A stretch of DNA of 11,381 nt from contig JALNXI010000042.1 in NCBI GenBank assembly GCA_023230425.1, positions 1 to 11,381 of the forward strand, given 5' to 3'. Below the pieces are notes generated by a model. That model ran no database searches and was not told where the DNA came from. It was given only the letters and a program-made list of their open reading frames with translations. Of this stretch, positions 1 through 6,911 are shown piece after piece. The translations under genes were made by a program, and so were the position numbers. This DNA comes from Methanoculleus sp. (GTDB lineage Archaea; Halobacteriota; Methanomicrobia; Methanomicrobiales; Methanoculleaceae). The number at the start of each line of letters is the position of its first letter. Positions within the stretch are counted from its first letter, which is position 1.

Positions 1-1
1 C

Positions 2-3000
2 CTCGACGTGACCGAGCGGAGGCGCGCGGAGCAGGCGTTGCAGGAGAGCGAAGAGCGGCTGAACCTCGCACTCCTGGCGGCAAACGACGGGCTGGTCGAC
101 TGGGACGTCAGCACCGGCAGGATCTTCTACAGCCCCCGGAATTTCACGATGCTCGGCTACGAGCCGGGGGCGTTCGCGCTCACGATCCCCAGGATTCTCG
201 CGCTCGTCCACCCGGAGGACCGCGGCCGCGTGGAGGCGGCGCTCGCCGACATGATCACCGGAGAGCGCGACCACTGCAAGATGGAGTTCCGAGCACGATC
301 CGCATCCGGGGAGTGGTTCTACGTGCTTGATCGGCTCCGGGTGGTCAAGCACGACGGTAGCGGTATGCCGCTCCGGATCGTGGGGACGCACTCCGATATC
401 ACGGAGCGGAAGCAGGCAGAGAAAGAACTTCTGGTCCGGGAGATGGCAATGGAGTCGTCGCTCTCCGCCATCGCTATCGCCGACCTTGAGGGACGCCTGA
501 CCTACGCCAACCAGGCGCTGCTCGCGATGGGTGGGCTCACCGACCCCGGTCAGGTTCTTGGACGGAACATCTCAGAGTTCTGGGTCGAACCCGAGAGGGT
601 CGCGGAGGTGCTCCGTACGCTCGCCGAACGAGGCAGATGCACCGGGGAACTGGTCGGCCGGAGGGCCGACGGGGCGCATTTTACCGCCCACGTGACCGTG
701 AACGTCGTCAGTGACGGATCCGCGAGTCCGGTCTGCATCATGGCCACCGCCATCGACATCACCGAGAAGAGGCGCATGGAAGAGGCGCTCCGGGAGAGCG
801 AGGAGCGCTACCGGACGCTTGCGGAGTCGGCACCGGACATCATCTTCCTCGTCAGCACAAAGGGAGACGCCCTCTACGTGAACGGTGCTGGCGGCCGCCT
901 GCTCGGGGTGGAGCCAGAGAGCCTCCGGGGGAAGAACCTCAGGGACCTGTTCCCGCCTGCTGTCGCGGAGCGATGGCTTGCGAAGATCCGGATCGTGGCG
1001 GAGAGAGCCGGGGGGATCCTCACCGAGGAGACCCTGCTCCCCGGGGACGGCGGAGGCACCTGGCTTGAGACGCGTCTCATCCCGATGGTGGGGAGCGACG
1101 GCACCGTCCGGAGCCTGCTCGGGATCAGCCGCGACGTCACCGGCCGGAAACGGGCGGAAGAGCAGCTCCGGTTCCAGGCCCTGGTGCTCTCGCAGGTAGA
1201 GGATGCTGTGACCGCGTTCGATACCGGGGGGAGGGTCACCTACATGAACCAGGCCGCGGAGCGGCTCTACGGTGTTCCTTTAAGCGAGGCCATCGGCCGG
1301 CCGGGATCGGAATTCTTCACCTGCGAATGGCTCCACCCGGACGATAATGAAGCGGTAAAAAACGCCCTCCGGGCCTCCGGGACCTGGCACGGCGTTGTCC
1401 TCCACCGGAAGAGGAACGGGGAGACCATATTCGTCGATGAGACCCTCAGCACCCTGACCGGCGAGGACGGGAGGAGCACCGGGGCGCTCTGCTCCCTCCG
1501 CGATGTTACTGCACAGAGGCGGGCCGAACTCGAACTCCGGATCAAGGATATGGCGATAGCGTCATCGCTCGATGCCGTCGCCCTCATCGACCTCGAAGGG
1601 AGGATCATCTACGTCAACCGTGCCTCTCTCGCCGTGCATGGCTGGGAACGGGAGAAAGAGGTTATCGGGGAGCCGTTCTCGACGATCTGGGCCGACCATG
1701 AGGGGGTGGAGCGGATCCGGGAAGGGACCCTCCGGAACGGATCCTGGCTCGGGGAGATGGAGGCTCGACGGCGTGACGGAACGACCTTCCCCATGCAACT
1801 TGCTCTCTCCGTCGTCACCGACGAGTCAGGGAGGCCGCTCTGCATGATGGCCTCGGGAATCGATATCACCAGGCGGAAGCAGGCCGAGCAGGAACTCAGG
1901 ATCCGGGATATGGCGATGGCATCGTCGTCGAGTGCGTTCACCATCGCCGACCTCGAAGGCCGCCTGACCCACGTCAACCAGGCCTTCCTCTCGATGTGGG
2001 GTTACACCTCGGTCTCAGAGGTTATCGGGAGACCGGTCACGGAGTTCTGGCAGGACGAGGAGGAGGCCAAGGCGGCTCTCCGGGCGCTCCGCGAGACGGG
2101 CAGGTACACCGGCGAGCGGGTCGGCCGGAGGCGGGACGGAACAGAATTTTATGTCCTCTTCTCCGGAAACCTGGTGACGAGCGACACCGGAGCACCCATC
2201 TGTCTTGCGGCATCGCTCACCGACATCACCGGTCTGAAGCGGGCCGAGACGGAGATCCAGGCACATAACCGGGAACTCTCGATCTTGAACCAGATCATCG
2301 GCGTATCGACATCTGCAAGGGATATCGGTGATGCGCTCGGGGGCATGCTCGGGGCGACCCTCGCCCTCCTCGACCTCCGTGGCGGCGGCATCTACCTGAT
2401 CGAGCCGGGACGGCAGAGCGCACGACTTGTCTGCGTTCAGAACCTTCCGGAGGATTTCCTCCCGCAACCGTGCATCCCGGATATCACGGCCCTGCCGTAC
2501 GCGGAGGTGCTGGTGGCAGGAGAGCCCCTCTTCTTCGACGACCACCCGCGCCCCCGCTACCCGGGAGAGGGGAGCGGAACGCAGCACCCGTATGCCAGCA
2601 TCCCGATTGTGGCGCACGAGAGGGTCATCGGGGCCCTGAACGTGGCCCTCGGGGAGGGGAACCGGTTCACCGGCGACGACCGCTCCCTGCTCGCGGCCAT
2701 CGGAAGGGCGGTCGGCACCTCTGTCGAGCGCAGCATGCTGATCCGGCAGCTTGAGATGGCCGAGCGGGAGGCAAACCTCTACCTCGATATCCTCAGCCAC
2801 GACATAAGGAACGCGGAGAACATATCAAGCCTCTACACCGACCTCCTCATCGATATGCTCGCAGGGGAGGCGAAAGGTTACGCGCAGAAGGTCCGGAGCA
2901 GCATCAGGAAAAGCATCGAGATCTTAAGGAACGTCTCGACGATCCGTCGGATCCACCACGAGACGGCCACGCTCGCGCCGGTCGACATCGACCGGGTGAT

Positions 3001-3406
3001 CCGGGATGAGATCGGTGTGTTTCCAGAGATCCGGATCCGCTACGACGGCACGGTGCTCGAGGTCATGGCCGACCCTCTCCTCCCCGAGATCTTCACGAAC
3101 CTCATCGGGAACGCCGTCAAGTTCGGCGGGCCGGCAGTCGAGGTCACCATCGGGGTGGAGGTGAGCGACTGCGAAGTCCGGGTCTCGGTCGAGGACACCG
3201 GACCGGGGGTTCCCGACACTATGAAGGAGGCCGTATTCATGCGGTTCGGGCAAAACAGGAATCGAAAGAGCGGCCAGGGTCTCGGGCTCTCCATCACCCG
3301 GATGCTCGTTGAACGCTACGGAGGCCGGATCCGGGTCGACGACCGGGTGCCGGGCCACCCGGAATGCGGCGCGGCCTTCCGGTTCACGCTGAAGCGAGCG
3401 CCCTGA
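2..3406 (+). CDS. Multi-PAS/GAF sensor histidine kinase, 5' end outside window
   Basis: Soluble signal-sensing kinase. The frame is open to the left edge, and the first readable residues (LDVTERRRAEQ) are the tail of a PAS/PAC unit, so the GTG at base 8 is not the true start. Residues are numbered from that GTG. Six PAS domains end in D-[IV]-T linkers near residues 131, 250, 376, 499, 619 and 739. A GAF domain follows at about 753-912. The H-box SHDIRN has His931 as the likely phospho-acceptor. The HATPase has an N-box (TNLIGNAVKF, about 1030-1040), a G1 box (EDTGPGVP) and a G2 box (SGQGLGLS, from 1088). No transmembrane segment or receiver domain is visible, so it is probably cytoplasmic. 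HDIRN in place of the usual H-E-[LIF]-[RK]-T-P fits PAS kinases common in Methanomicrobia. The ligand and response regulator cannot be told from the sequence. It ends 19 bases before a convergent peptidase gene. Confidence 0.95.
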   Translation, partial: LDVTERRRAEQALQESEERLNLALLAANDGLVDWDVSTGRIFYSPRNFTMLGYEPGAFALTIPRILALVHPEDRGRVEAALADMITGERDHCKMEFRARSASGEWFYVLDRLRVVKHDGSGMPLRIVGTHSDITERKQAEKELLVREMAMESSLSAIAIADLEGRLTYANQALLAMGGLTDPGQVLGRNISEFWVEPERVAEVLRTLAERGRCTGELVGRRADGAHFTAHVTVNVVSDGSASPVCIMATAIDITEKRRMEEALRESEERYRTLAESAPDIIFLVSTKGDALYVNGAGGRLLGVEPESLRGKNLRDLFPPAVAERWLAKIRIVAERAGGILTEETLLPGDGGGTWLETRLIPMVGSDGTVRSLLGISRDVTGRKRAEEQLRFQALVLSQVEDAVTAFDTGGRVTYMNQAAERLYGVPLSEAIGRPGSEFFTCEWLHPDDNEAVKNALRASGTWHGVVLHRKRNGETIFVDETLSTLTGEDGRSTGALCSLRDVTAQRRAELELRIKDMAIASSLDAVALIDLEGRIIYVNRASLAVHGWEREKEVIGEPFSTIWADHEGVERIREGTLRNGSWLGEMEARRRDGTTFPMQLALSVVTDESGRPLCMMASGIDITRRKQAEQELRIRDMAMASSSSAFTIADLEGRLTHVNQAFLSMWGYTSVSEVIGRPVTEFWQDEEEAKAALRALRETGRYTGERVGRRRDGTEFYVLFSGNLVTSDTGAPICLAASLTDITGLKRAETEIQAHNRELSILNQIIGVSTSARDIGDALGGMLGATLALLDLRGGGIYLIEPGRQSARLVCVQNLPEDFLPQPCIPDITALPYAEVLVAGEPLFFDDHPRPRYPGEGSGTQHPYASIPIVAHERVIGALNVALGEGNRFTGDDRSLLAAIGRAVGTSVERSMLIRQLEMAEREANLYLDILSHDIRNAENISSLYTDLLIDMLAGEAKGYAQKVRSSIRKSIEILRNVSTIRRIHHETATLAPVDIDRVIRDEIGVFPEIRIRYDGTVLEVMADPLLPEIFTNLIGNAVKFGGPAVEVTIGVEVSDCEVRVSVEDTGPGVPDTMKEAVFMRFGQNRNRKSGQGLGLSITRMLVERYGGRIRVDDRVPGHPECGAAFRFTLKRAP

Positions 3407-3411
3407 AGAGA

Positions 3412-3427
3412 GAGGGGGTGCCCCCTC
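3412..3427. terminator. Inverted repeat between convergent genes
   Basis: GAGGGGG (3412-3418) and CCCCCTC (3421-3427) form a perfect 7-bp inverted repeat around a TG centre. It fills the 19-base gap between the kinase stop (3404-3406) and the peptidase stop (3426-3428) and overlaps the latter. Being symmetrical, it could act on transcripts from both sides. There is no T-rich tract, which archaeal termination usually relies on, so the terminator call is only positional. Confidence 0.35.
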
Positions 3428-4010
3428 ACAGGAGCGACCAAATGAGGATCCCGGCGGAGGCGGCCATGAGCGCCGCGAAGATGGCCGGGTTCCAGGCAAG
3501 GACTTTGCGCCCGTCGAGAACGCTGATCGGGAGCATATTGAAGGTCGCGATCATAGCGTTGACCCGGAGCCCGACGAGGCCCACGAGGCCGATGAGCCCG
3601 CCGCCGAAGATCATGAGGGCTGCGAACGGTATGCAGAGGAGGAGGTTCGTTATCGGCCCTGCCGCTGATATCCGCCCGTTCTCGGCCCGTGTGGCGTTTC
3701 CGTAGACGTAGGTCGCCCCCGGTGCCGCAAAGACGACCCCGACGAGCGCCGCCAGCACCACGGCAACGAGGAGCATCTGGTTATCCTTCTGAAACTCGGC
3801 CCAGTAGCCGTAGCGCATGGCGGCAAACTTGTGCGCCAGCTCGTGGAGGACGAAGGCGACCCCCACCGTGAGAAGGGACATCACGAAGAAGAAGAGGAGC
3901 CCGGCGATGTCCACTCCGCCCCTGATGTAGATCAGGGTGAAGGCGATCGAGATGGCAAGCCACGCGATCAGGAGGTCCCGGCGCTCGCGTGGCGGTATTC
4001 GTTCCAGCAT
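3426..4010 (-). CDS. M50-family (site-2-protease-like) membrane zinc metallopeptidase
   Basis: A 194-aa integral membrane protein with a zinc-peptidase motif, HELAH (residues 56-60, fitting HExxH), inside a hydrophobic segment. The second family signature is near the C-terminus: NMLPISVLDGRKV (158-170), where Asp166 is the expected third zinc ligand. A conserved AAGPITNLLL segment (116-125) lies between. Hydrophobic stretches at about 13-29, 34-60, 79-97, 115-150 and 175-194 suggest five or six membrane spans. There is no PDZ or CBS domain, so this is the minimal form of the family, which cleaves substrates within or near the membrane. The substrate is unknown. The ATG is chosen because an AT-rich box (4034-4042) sits about 28 bases ahead of it and no Shine-Dalgarno site is present, which suggests a leaderless mRNA. 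It is divergent from the chorismate mutase and convergent with the kinase. Confidence 0.88.
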   Translation of the reverse strand: MLERIPPRERRDLLIAWLAISIAFTLIYIRGGVDIAGLLFFFVMSLLTVGVAFVLHELAHKFAAMRYGYWAEFQKDNQMLLVAVVLAALVGVVFAAPGATYVYGNATRAENGRISAAGPITNLLLCIPFAALMIFGGGLIGLVGLVGLRVNAMIATFNMLPISVLDGRKVLAWNPAIFAALMAASAGILIWSLL

Positions 4011-4033
4011 CCGTACCAGTTTCGCGCCGGCAT

Positions 4034-4042
4034 CATAATATT
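4034..4042 (-). promoter_or_regulatory. Candidate TATA box of the M50 peptidase
   Basis: On the minus strand this reads AATATTATG, an AT-rich block in GC-rich DNA. Its centre is about 28 bases ahead of the ATG at 4010, the normal TATA-to-start distance in archaea, so the transcript would begin at or next to the start codon. It lies back to back with the plus-strand box at 4078-4084. Confidence 0.5.
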
Positions 4043-4077
4043 CTTCGCTTCTCTGGGGACATGGGCCAACCCATCAG

Positions 4078-4084
4078 GTTTATT
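4078..4084 (+). promoter_or_regulatory. Candidate TATA box of the chorismate mutase gene
   Basis: GTTTATT on the plus strand lies about 29 bases before the ATG at 4110, which predicts a leaderless or very short-leader mRNA. Between box and start, at 4085-4096, lies CCCCTGCCGGGG, a short inverted repeat with 4-bp arms that would straddle the promoter-start interval. Whether it is an operator is not known. Confidence 0.5.
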
Positions 4085-4109
4085 CCCCTGCCGGGGCTAA
4101 TCATGGAGT

Positions 4110-4394
4110 ATGTCCCTTGATGCCGTCAGGAACGGAATCCGGGAGATCGACAAGCGGATCATCGATCTCGTTGCAGAACGGCAGAGACTGGCGACGAGAA
4201 TCGCCCGCCTCAAGCAGGAGAACAGCCTTCCCATCCGCGACGACGAGCAGCGGAGAGCGGTCCTCGACCGGGCCTTCACCTACGCCGTCGAGAGCCGTAT
4301 CGACCCGGTCGCCGTCCGGAACATCTTTGAGATCCTGATCGATATGAACGAAGAGCGGCAGCGGGAGTGCAGCGGGGACGGCAACCTACCCTGA
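4110..4394 (+). CDS. Stand-alone AroQ-class chorismate mutase
   Basis: A 94-aa, all-helical protein converting chorismate to prephenate, the entry to phenylalanine and tyrosine synthesis. The first helix (VRNGIREIDKRIIDLVAER, 6-24) and the following RLKQENSLPIRDDEQRRAVL (33-52) have the AroQ pattern. Compared from memory with the E. coli P-protein mutase domain, Arg11, Arg28, Lys39, Asp48 and Gln88 correspond to Arg7, Arg24, Lys35, Asp44 and Gln84 here. The Arg51-Glu52 pair corresponds to Gln47-Arg48, a departure at two active-site positions. No prephenate dehydratase, dehydrogenase or ACT domain is fused. ATG 4110 is preferred over ATG 4103, which opens a 5-codon dead frame. The stop lies 7 bases from the convergent argB stop. 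The helical length and core motifs make the family assignment firm; full activity is less certain. Confidence 0.87.
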   Translation: MSLDAVRNGIREIDKRIIDLVAERQRLATRIARLKQENSLPIRDDEQRRAVLDRAFTYAVESRIDPVAVRNIFEILIDMNEERQRECSGDGNLP

Positions 4395-4401
4395 AAAAGG
4401 G

Positions 4402-5271
4402 TTATAAAGAGAGCATCGTGCCGACGCCCTCGTCGGTGAAGAGCTCGAGGAGCAGGTTGTGCTCCCGGTTGCCGTTCACGACGTGGGCGCTCACGACGCC
4501 GCTCCTGACCGCCTTCATACACCCTTCAAGTTTCGGGATCATACCGCCGGCTATCGTCCCGTCGCCGATCATCCCCTCCGCCTCGGAGAGGGCGAGGCGA
4601 TGGTAGACCATGGTCCGGTCGGCGTTCATCACCCCGTCCACGTCTGTCAGGTTGATCAACTTAAACGCCCCGAGAGCGATCGCGATCTCGGCTGCCGCGG
4701 TATCGGCGTTGATGTTCAGGCTGCCACCCTGCCGGTCGAGAGCCATCGGCGCCACCACCGGGATGTAGCCCTGGGCGAGGAGGCAGTGGAGCACCTCGGG
4801 ATCGACCTCCTCGATCTCGCCGACCCGGCCGAGGTCCACCTCCTGGACGACATCCCCCACCTTCACCCGCTGGAGCTCCATCTTCCGGGCTATGAGGAGG
4901 TTACCGTCGTTGCCGGAGATCCCGACTGCCCGGGTGCCGCAGTTCGCGATGAGGGAGACGATCCCGTCGTTGATCTTCCCGACGAGGACCATCTGGGCGA
5001 TCTCCAGGGTCTCGGGGTCGGTGATCCGCAAGCCCCCGACGAACTTCGGCTCCTTGCCCATCGCCTGCATCTTTGCGGTGATCTCGGGGCCCCCGCCGTG
5101 CACCAGGACGACCTTCATCCCCACGTAGCGGAGGAGGACGGCATCCCGTATCACCGTCTCGAGGATGCTCTGGTCGACCATCGCATGGCCGCCGAGTTTG
5201 ATCACGATCGTCTTGCCGTGAAACTTCTGGATATAGGGGAGTGCCTCCATCAGCACATCTTCTCGTTTCAT
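4402..5271 (-). CDS. argB: Acetylglutamate kinase
   Basis: A 289-aa amino-acid kinase that phosphorylates N-acetyl-L-glutamate with ATP, the second step of the acetylated arginine pathway. Visible motifs: VIKLGG (23-28, ATP phosphates), HGGG (58-61, acetylglutamate site), GGLRITD (79-85), NINADTAAAEIA (186-197) and AGGMIPKL (241-248, with Lys247 matching the catalytic C-terminal lysine). The start is ATG 5271, whose ATGA overlaps the argJ stop by 4 bases; GGGAAG lies 8 bases upstream. The N-terminal helix ahead of KLGG (about 24 residues) and the overall length resemble the hexameric, arginine-inhibited class (for example Thermotoga) rather than the shorter, insensitive E. coli enzyme, so feedback inhibition by arginine is inferred. 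It is the last gene of the operon. A T5 run follows 5 bases after the stop on the minus strand, inside the convergent chorismate mutase end. Confidence 0.97.
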   Translation of the reverse strand: MKREDVLMEALPYIQKFHGKTIVIKLGGHAMVDQSILETVIRDAVLLRYVGMKVVLVHGGGPEITAKMQAMGKEPKFVGGLRITDPETLEIAQMVLVGKINDGIVSLIANCGTRAVGISGNDGNLLIARKMELQRVKVGDVVQEVDLGRVGEIEEVDPEVLHCLLAQGYIPVVAPMALDRQGGSLNINADTAAAEIAIALGAFKLINLTDVDGVMNADRTMVYHRLALSEAEGMIGDGTIAGGMIPKLEGCMKAVRSGVVSAHVVNGNREHNLLLELFTDEGVGTMLSL

Positions 5272-6419
5272 GTCGTATACTTCCCGTTGATCTCGACGTA
5301 TTTCTCGGTGAGGTCGCATCCCCACGCCGTCGCCTTCCCATCACCCGCGGCGAGGTCAAGGTCGAATGCGACGGTACCACCGCGCATCGCGGCCTTCGCC
5401 GCTCCGAGGTCGGCGACGATCTCGCCGCGGATGACGAGTGGCGTCCGCCCGGCCCCCTCGCCCACAGAGAGTGAGACCGCGTAGGGGTCGAACTCAGCGC
5501 CCGACCGGCCTGCAGCCGCGACCACCCGACCCCAGTTCGGGTCCTCGCCGTAGATGGCGGTCTTGACAAGCGGGGAGGCGACGATCGTCCGCGCAACGCA
5601 GGCGGCCTCATCCTCGTCGGCGGCGCCGCGGACCGTGACCGCGAGAAGCTTCGTCGCTCCCTCGCCGTCGCGGGCGATCTGGACCGCAAGGTTGCGGCAG
5701 ACTGCCTCGACGGCTCTCGCAAGTTCTTCGCGGTCCACCCGGCCTGCGGCGCCGGTCGCAGTGCAGAGGGCCACGTCGTTCGTGCTCGTATCCCCGTCGA
5801 CCACGACCCGGTTGAATGACCGCCGGGTCGCCTGCCGGAGGGTATCGTGGAGGGCCGGGGCCTCGACCTCTGCATCGGTGTAGAGGAACGCGAGCATCGT
5901 CCCCATGTTCGGGGCGATCATCCCGCTCCCCTTGGTGATCCCGCCGACAGAGAAAGACTCCGTCTCGACGAGGGCATGTTTCGGGAAGGTGTCGGTCGTC
6001 ATGATCGCCCGGGCCGCTGCGGCCTCGGCATCGTCGTTCCTGGCGAGAAGCGGCGCGACCCGCTCGCACTGGTCCCTGATGAGCGGGAGGTCGAGGTAGC
6101 GGCCAATCACCCCGGTGCTCGCGACACCGACCGACTCCGGCTCAAGCCCGAGAGGTCCTGCCGCGATGGCGCACATCTCCACCGCGTCGCGGTATCCCCG
6201 CTCGCCGGTGTAGGCGTTTGCACACCCACTGTTCACGACGACTGCGTCGAGCGCTCCTTTGCGCATCCGGTCCATCATCACATCGACCGGGGCCGCCCGC
6301 ACTTTATTCGACGTGAAGACACCGGCCGCCGTCCCGCTCGCACGGATCAGCGCAAGCCCGAACTTTCCTTCCTTGATCCCCCATGCACTGACGCCTTCGA
6401 CTGCACAGATGCTCTTCAT
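5268..6419 (-). CDS. argJ: Glutamate N-acetyltransferase / ornithine acetyltransferase
   Basis: A 383-aa N-terminal-nucleophile enzyme that moves the acetyl group from acetylornithine to glutamate, closing the acetyl cycle; some members also use acetyl-CoA. The self-cleavage site is plain: KGSGMIAPNMGTMLAF starts at Lys163, with Thr174 the predicted nucleophile and new N-terminus of the beta chain. Gly173 stands where Ala is usual (NMATML). An STGVIG segment (101-106) supplies the expected oxyanion-hole residues. The NPNWGR-like DPNWGR segment and the C-terminal YVEINGKY are typical of the family. ATG 6419 overlaps the CBS-gene stop as ATGA, with a strong GAGGAGG site (6427-6433) 7 bases upstream, inside the glutamate codons at the end of the CBS gene. 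The stop overlaps the argB start. Whether it is mono- or bifunctional cannot be told from sequence alone; no argA is in the window. Confidence 0.97.
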   Translation of the reverse strand: MKSICAVEGVSAWGIKEGKFGLALIRASGTAAGVFTSNKVRAAPVDVMMDRMRKGALDAVVVNSGCANAYTGERGYRDAVEMCAIAAGPLGLEPESVGVASTGVIGRYLDLPLIRDQCERVAPLLARNDDAEAAAARAIMTTDTFPKHALVETESFSVGGITKGSGMIAPNMGTMLAFLYTDAEVEAPALHDTLRQATRRSFNRVVVDGDTSTNDVALCTATGAAGRVDREELARAVEAVCRNLAVQIARDGEGATKLLAVTVRGAADEDEAACVARTIVASPLVKTAIYGEDPNWGRVVAAAGRSGAEFDPYAVSLSVGEGAGRTPLVIRGEIVADLGAAKAAMRGGTVAFDLDLAAGDGKATAWGCDLTEKYVEINGKYTT

Positions 6420-6907
6420 GCTTCTTCCTCCTCGACGGGTGCCCCGATGCCCCTGACGATATCGGCCCGGGTGACGATCCCGACCAGTCTTCCGTCACGA
6501 AGCACCGGGAGGCGCGCTATCCTCTCACGGAGCATCAGGGAGGCTGCATCGGCGATATCCGACTCCTCGTCGATCGTGAAGACCGGGCTGCTCATCACCT
6601 GCCGCACTTCCATATCGCTGATATCGGTGAGCGCCCGCTTCGTCTTCTCCCAGTTGATGAACTCCCTGATGGGAACCTCGATCACCTCAAGCGGCGACGG
6701 GAGCCAGAGGTCGCTCGAGAGGTCGCCGGTATCGAGAAGCGATATGATATCGGTCTCGGTGACGATTCCCGCCACCCGCTCACCCTCCATAACGGGAAGC
6801 CCGCCGATATGGTACTTCCGGAGCAGCCCTGCCGCCTCACGCACCGGTGAGTCGACCCGGACGGTCACGGGGTCCGGGGTCATGATATCCTTGATCAGCA
6901 CCGCCAT
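6416..6907 (-). CDS. Two-CBS-domain protein embedded in the arg operon
   Basis: A 163-aa soluble protein made of one Bateman module. CBS1 spans about 5-57 (KDIMTPDPVTV to GIVTETDI) and CBS2 about 102-154 (RQVMSSPVFTI to GIVTRADI). Both keep the G-[IV]-V-T-x-x-D ligand motif (Asp53, Asp149), so both could bind an adenosyl ligand such as AMP, ATP or S-adenosylmethionine. A 43-residue linker containing WLPSPLEVIEVP and a run of charge separates them. No DNA-binding or enzymatic domain is attached. It starts 4 bases after the argC stop and overlaps argJ by ATGA, so it is translated with the arginine enzymes. A GTG at 6901 with GAGGTGAT 4 bases upstream is an equally good start, giving 161 aa. A role as an energy- or SAM-sensing partner of the pathway is inferred from position only. 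The C-terminal EEEEA also encodes the argJ ribosome site. Confidence 0.9.
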   Translation of the reverse strand: MAVLIKDIMTPDPVTVRVDSPVREAAGLLRKYHIGGLPVMEGERVAGIVTETDIISLLDTGDLSSDLWLPSPLEVIEVPIREFINWEKTKRALTDISDMEVRQVMSSPVFTIDEESDIADAASLMLRERIARLPVLRDGRLVGIVTRADIVRGIGAPVEEEEA

Positions 6908-6911
6908 CACC

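Noticed and set aside
2015..2800. 261-codon open frame antisense to the kinase
   Set aside because: The plus-strand PAS and GAF domains are unmistakable, and the antisense translation has no recognisable feature.
4459..5484. 341-codon open frame on the plus strand
   Set aside because: Antisense to argB and the end of argJ. It is full of HHPVHVDQ-type low-complexity composition expected of a shadow frame.
4901..5875. 324-codon open frame on the minus strand
   Set aside because: Same strand but a different frame from argB and argJ. It is dominated by Arg, Ser and Pro, and the two arg genes explain the DNA.
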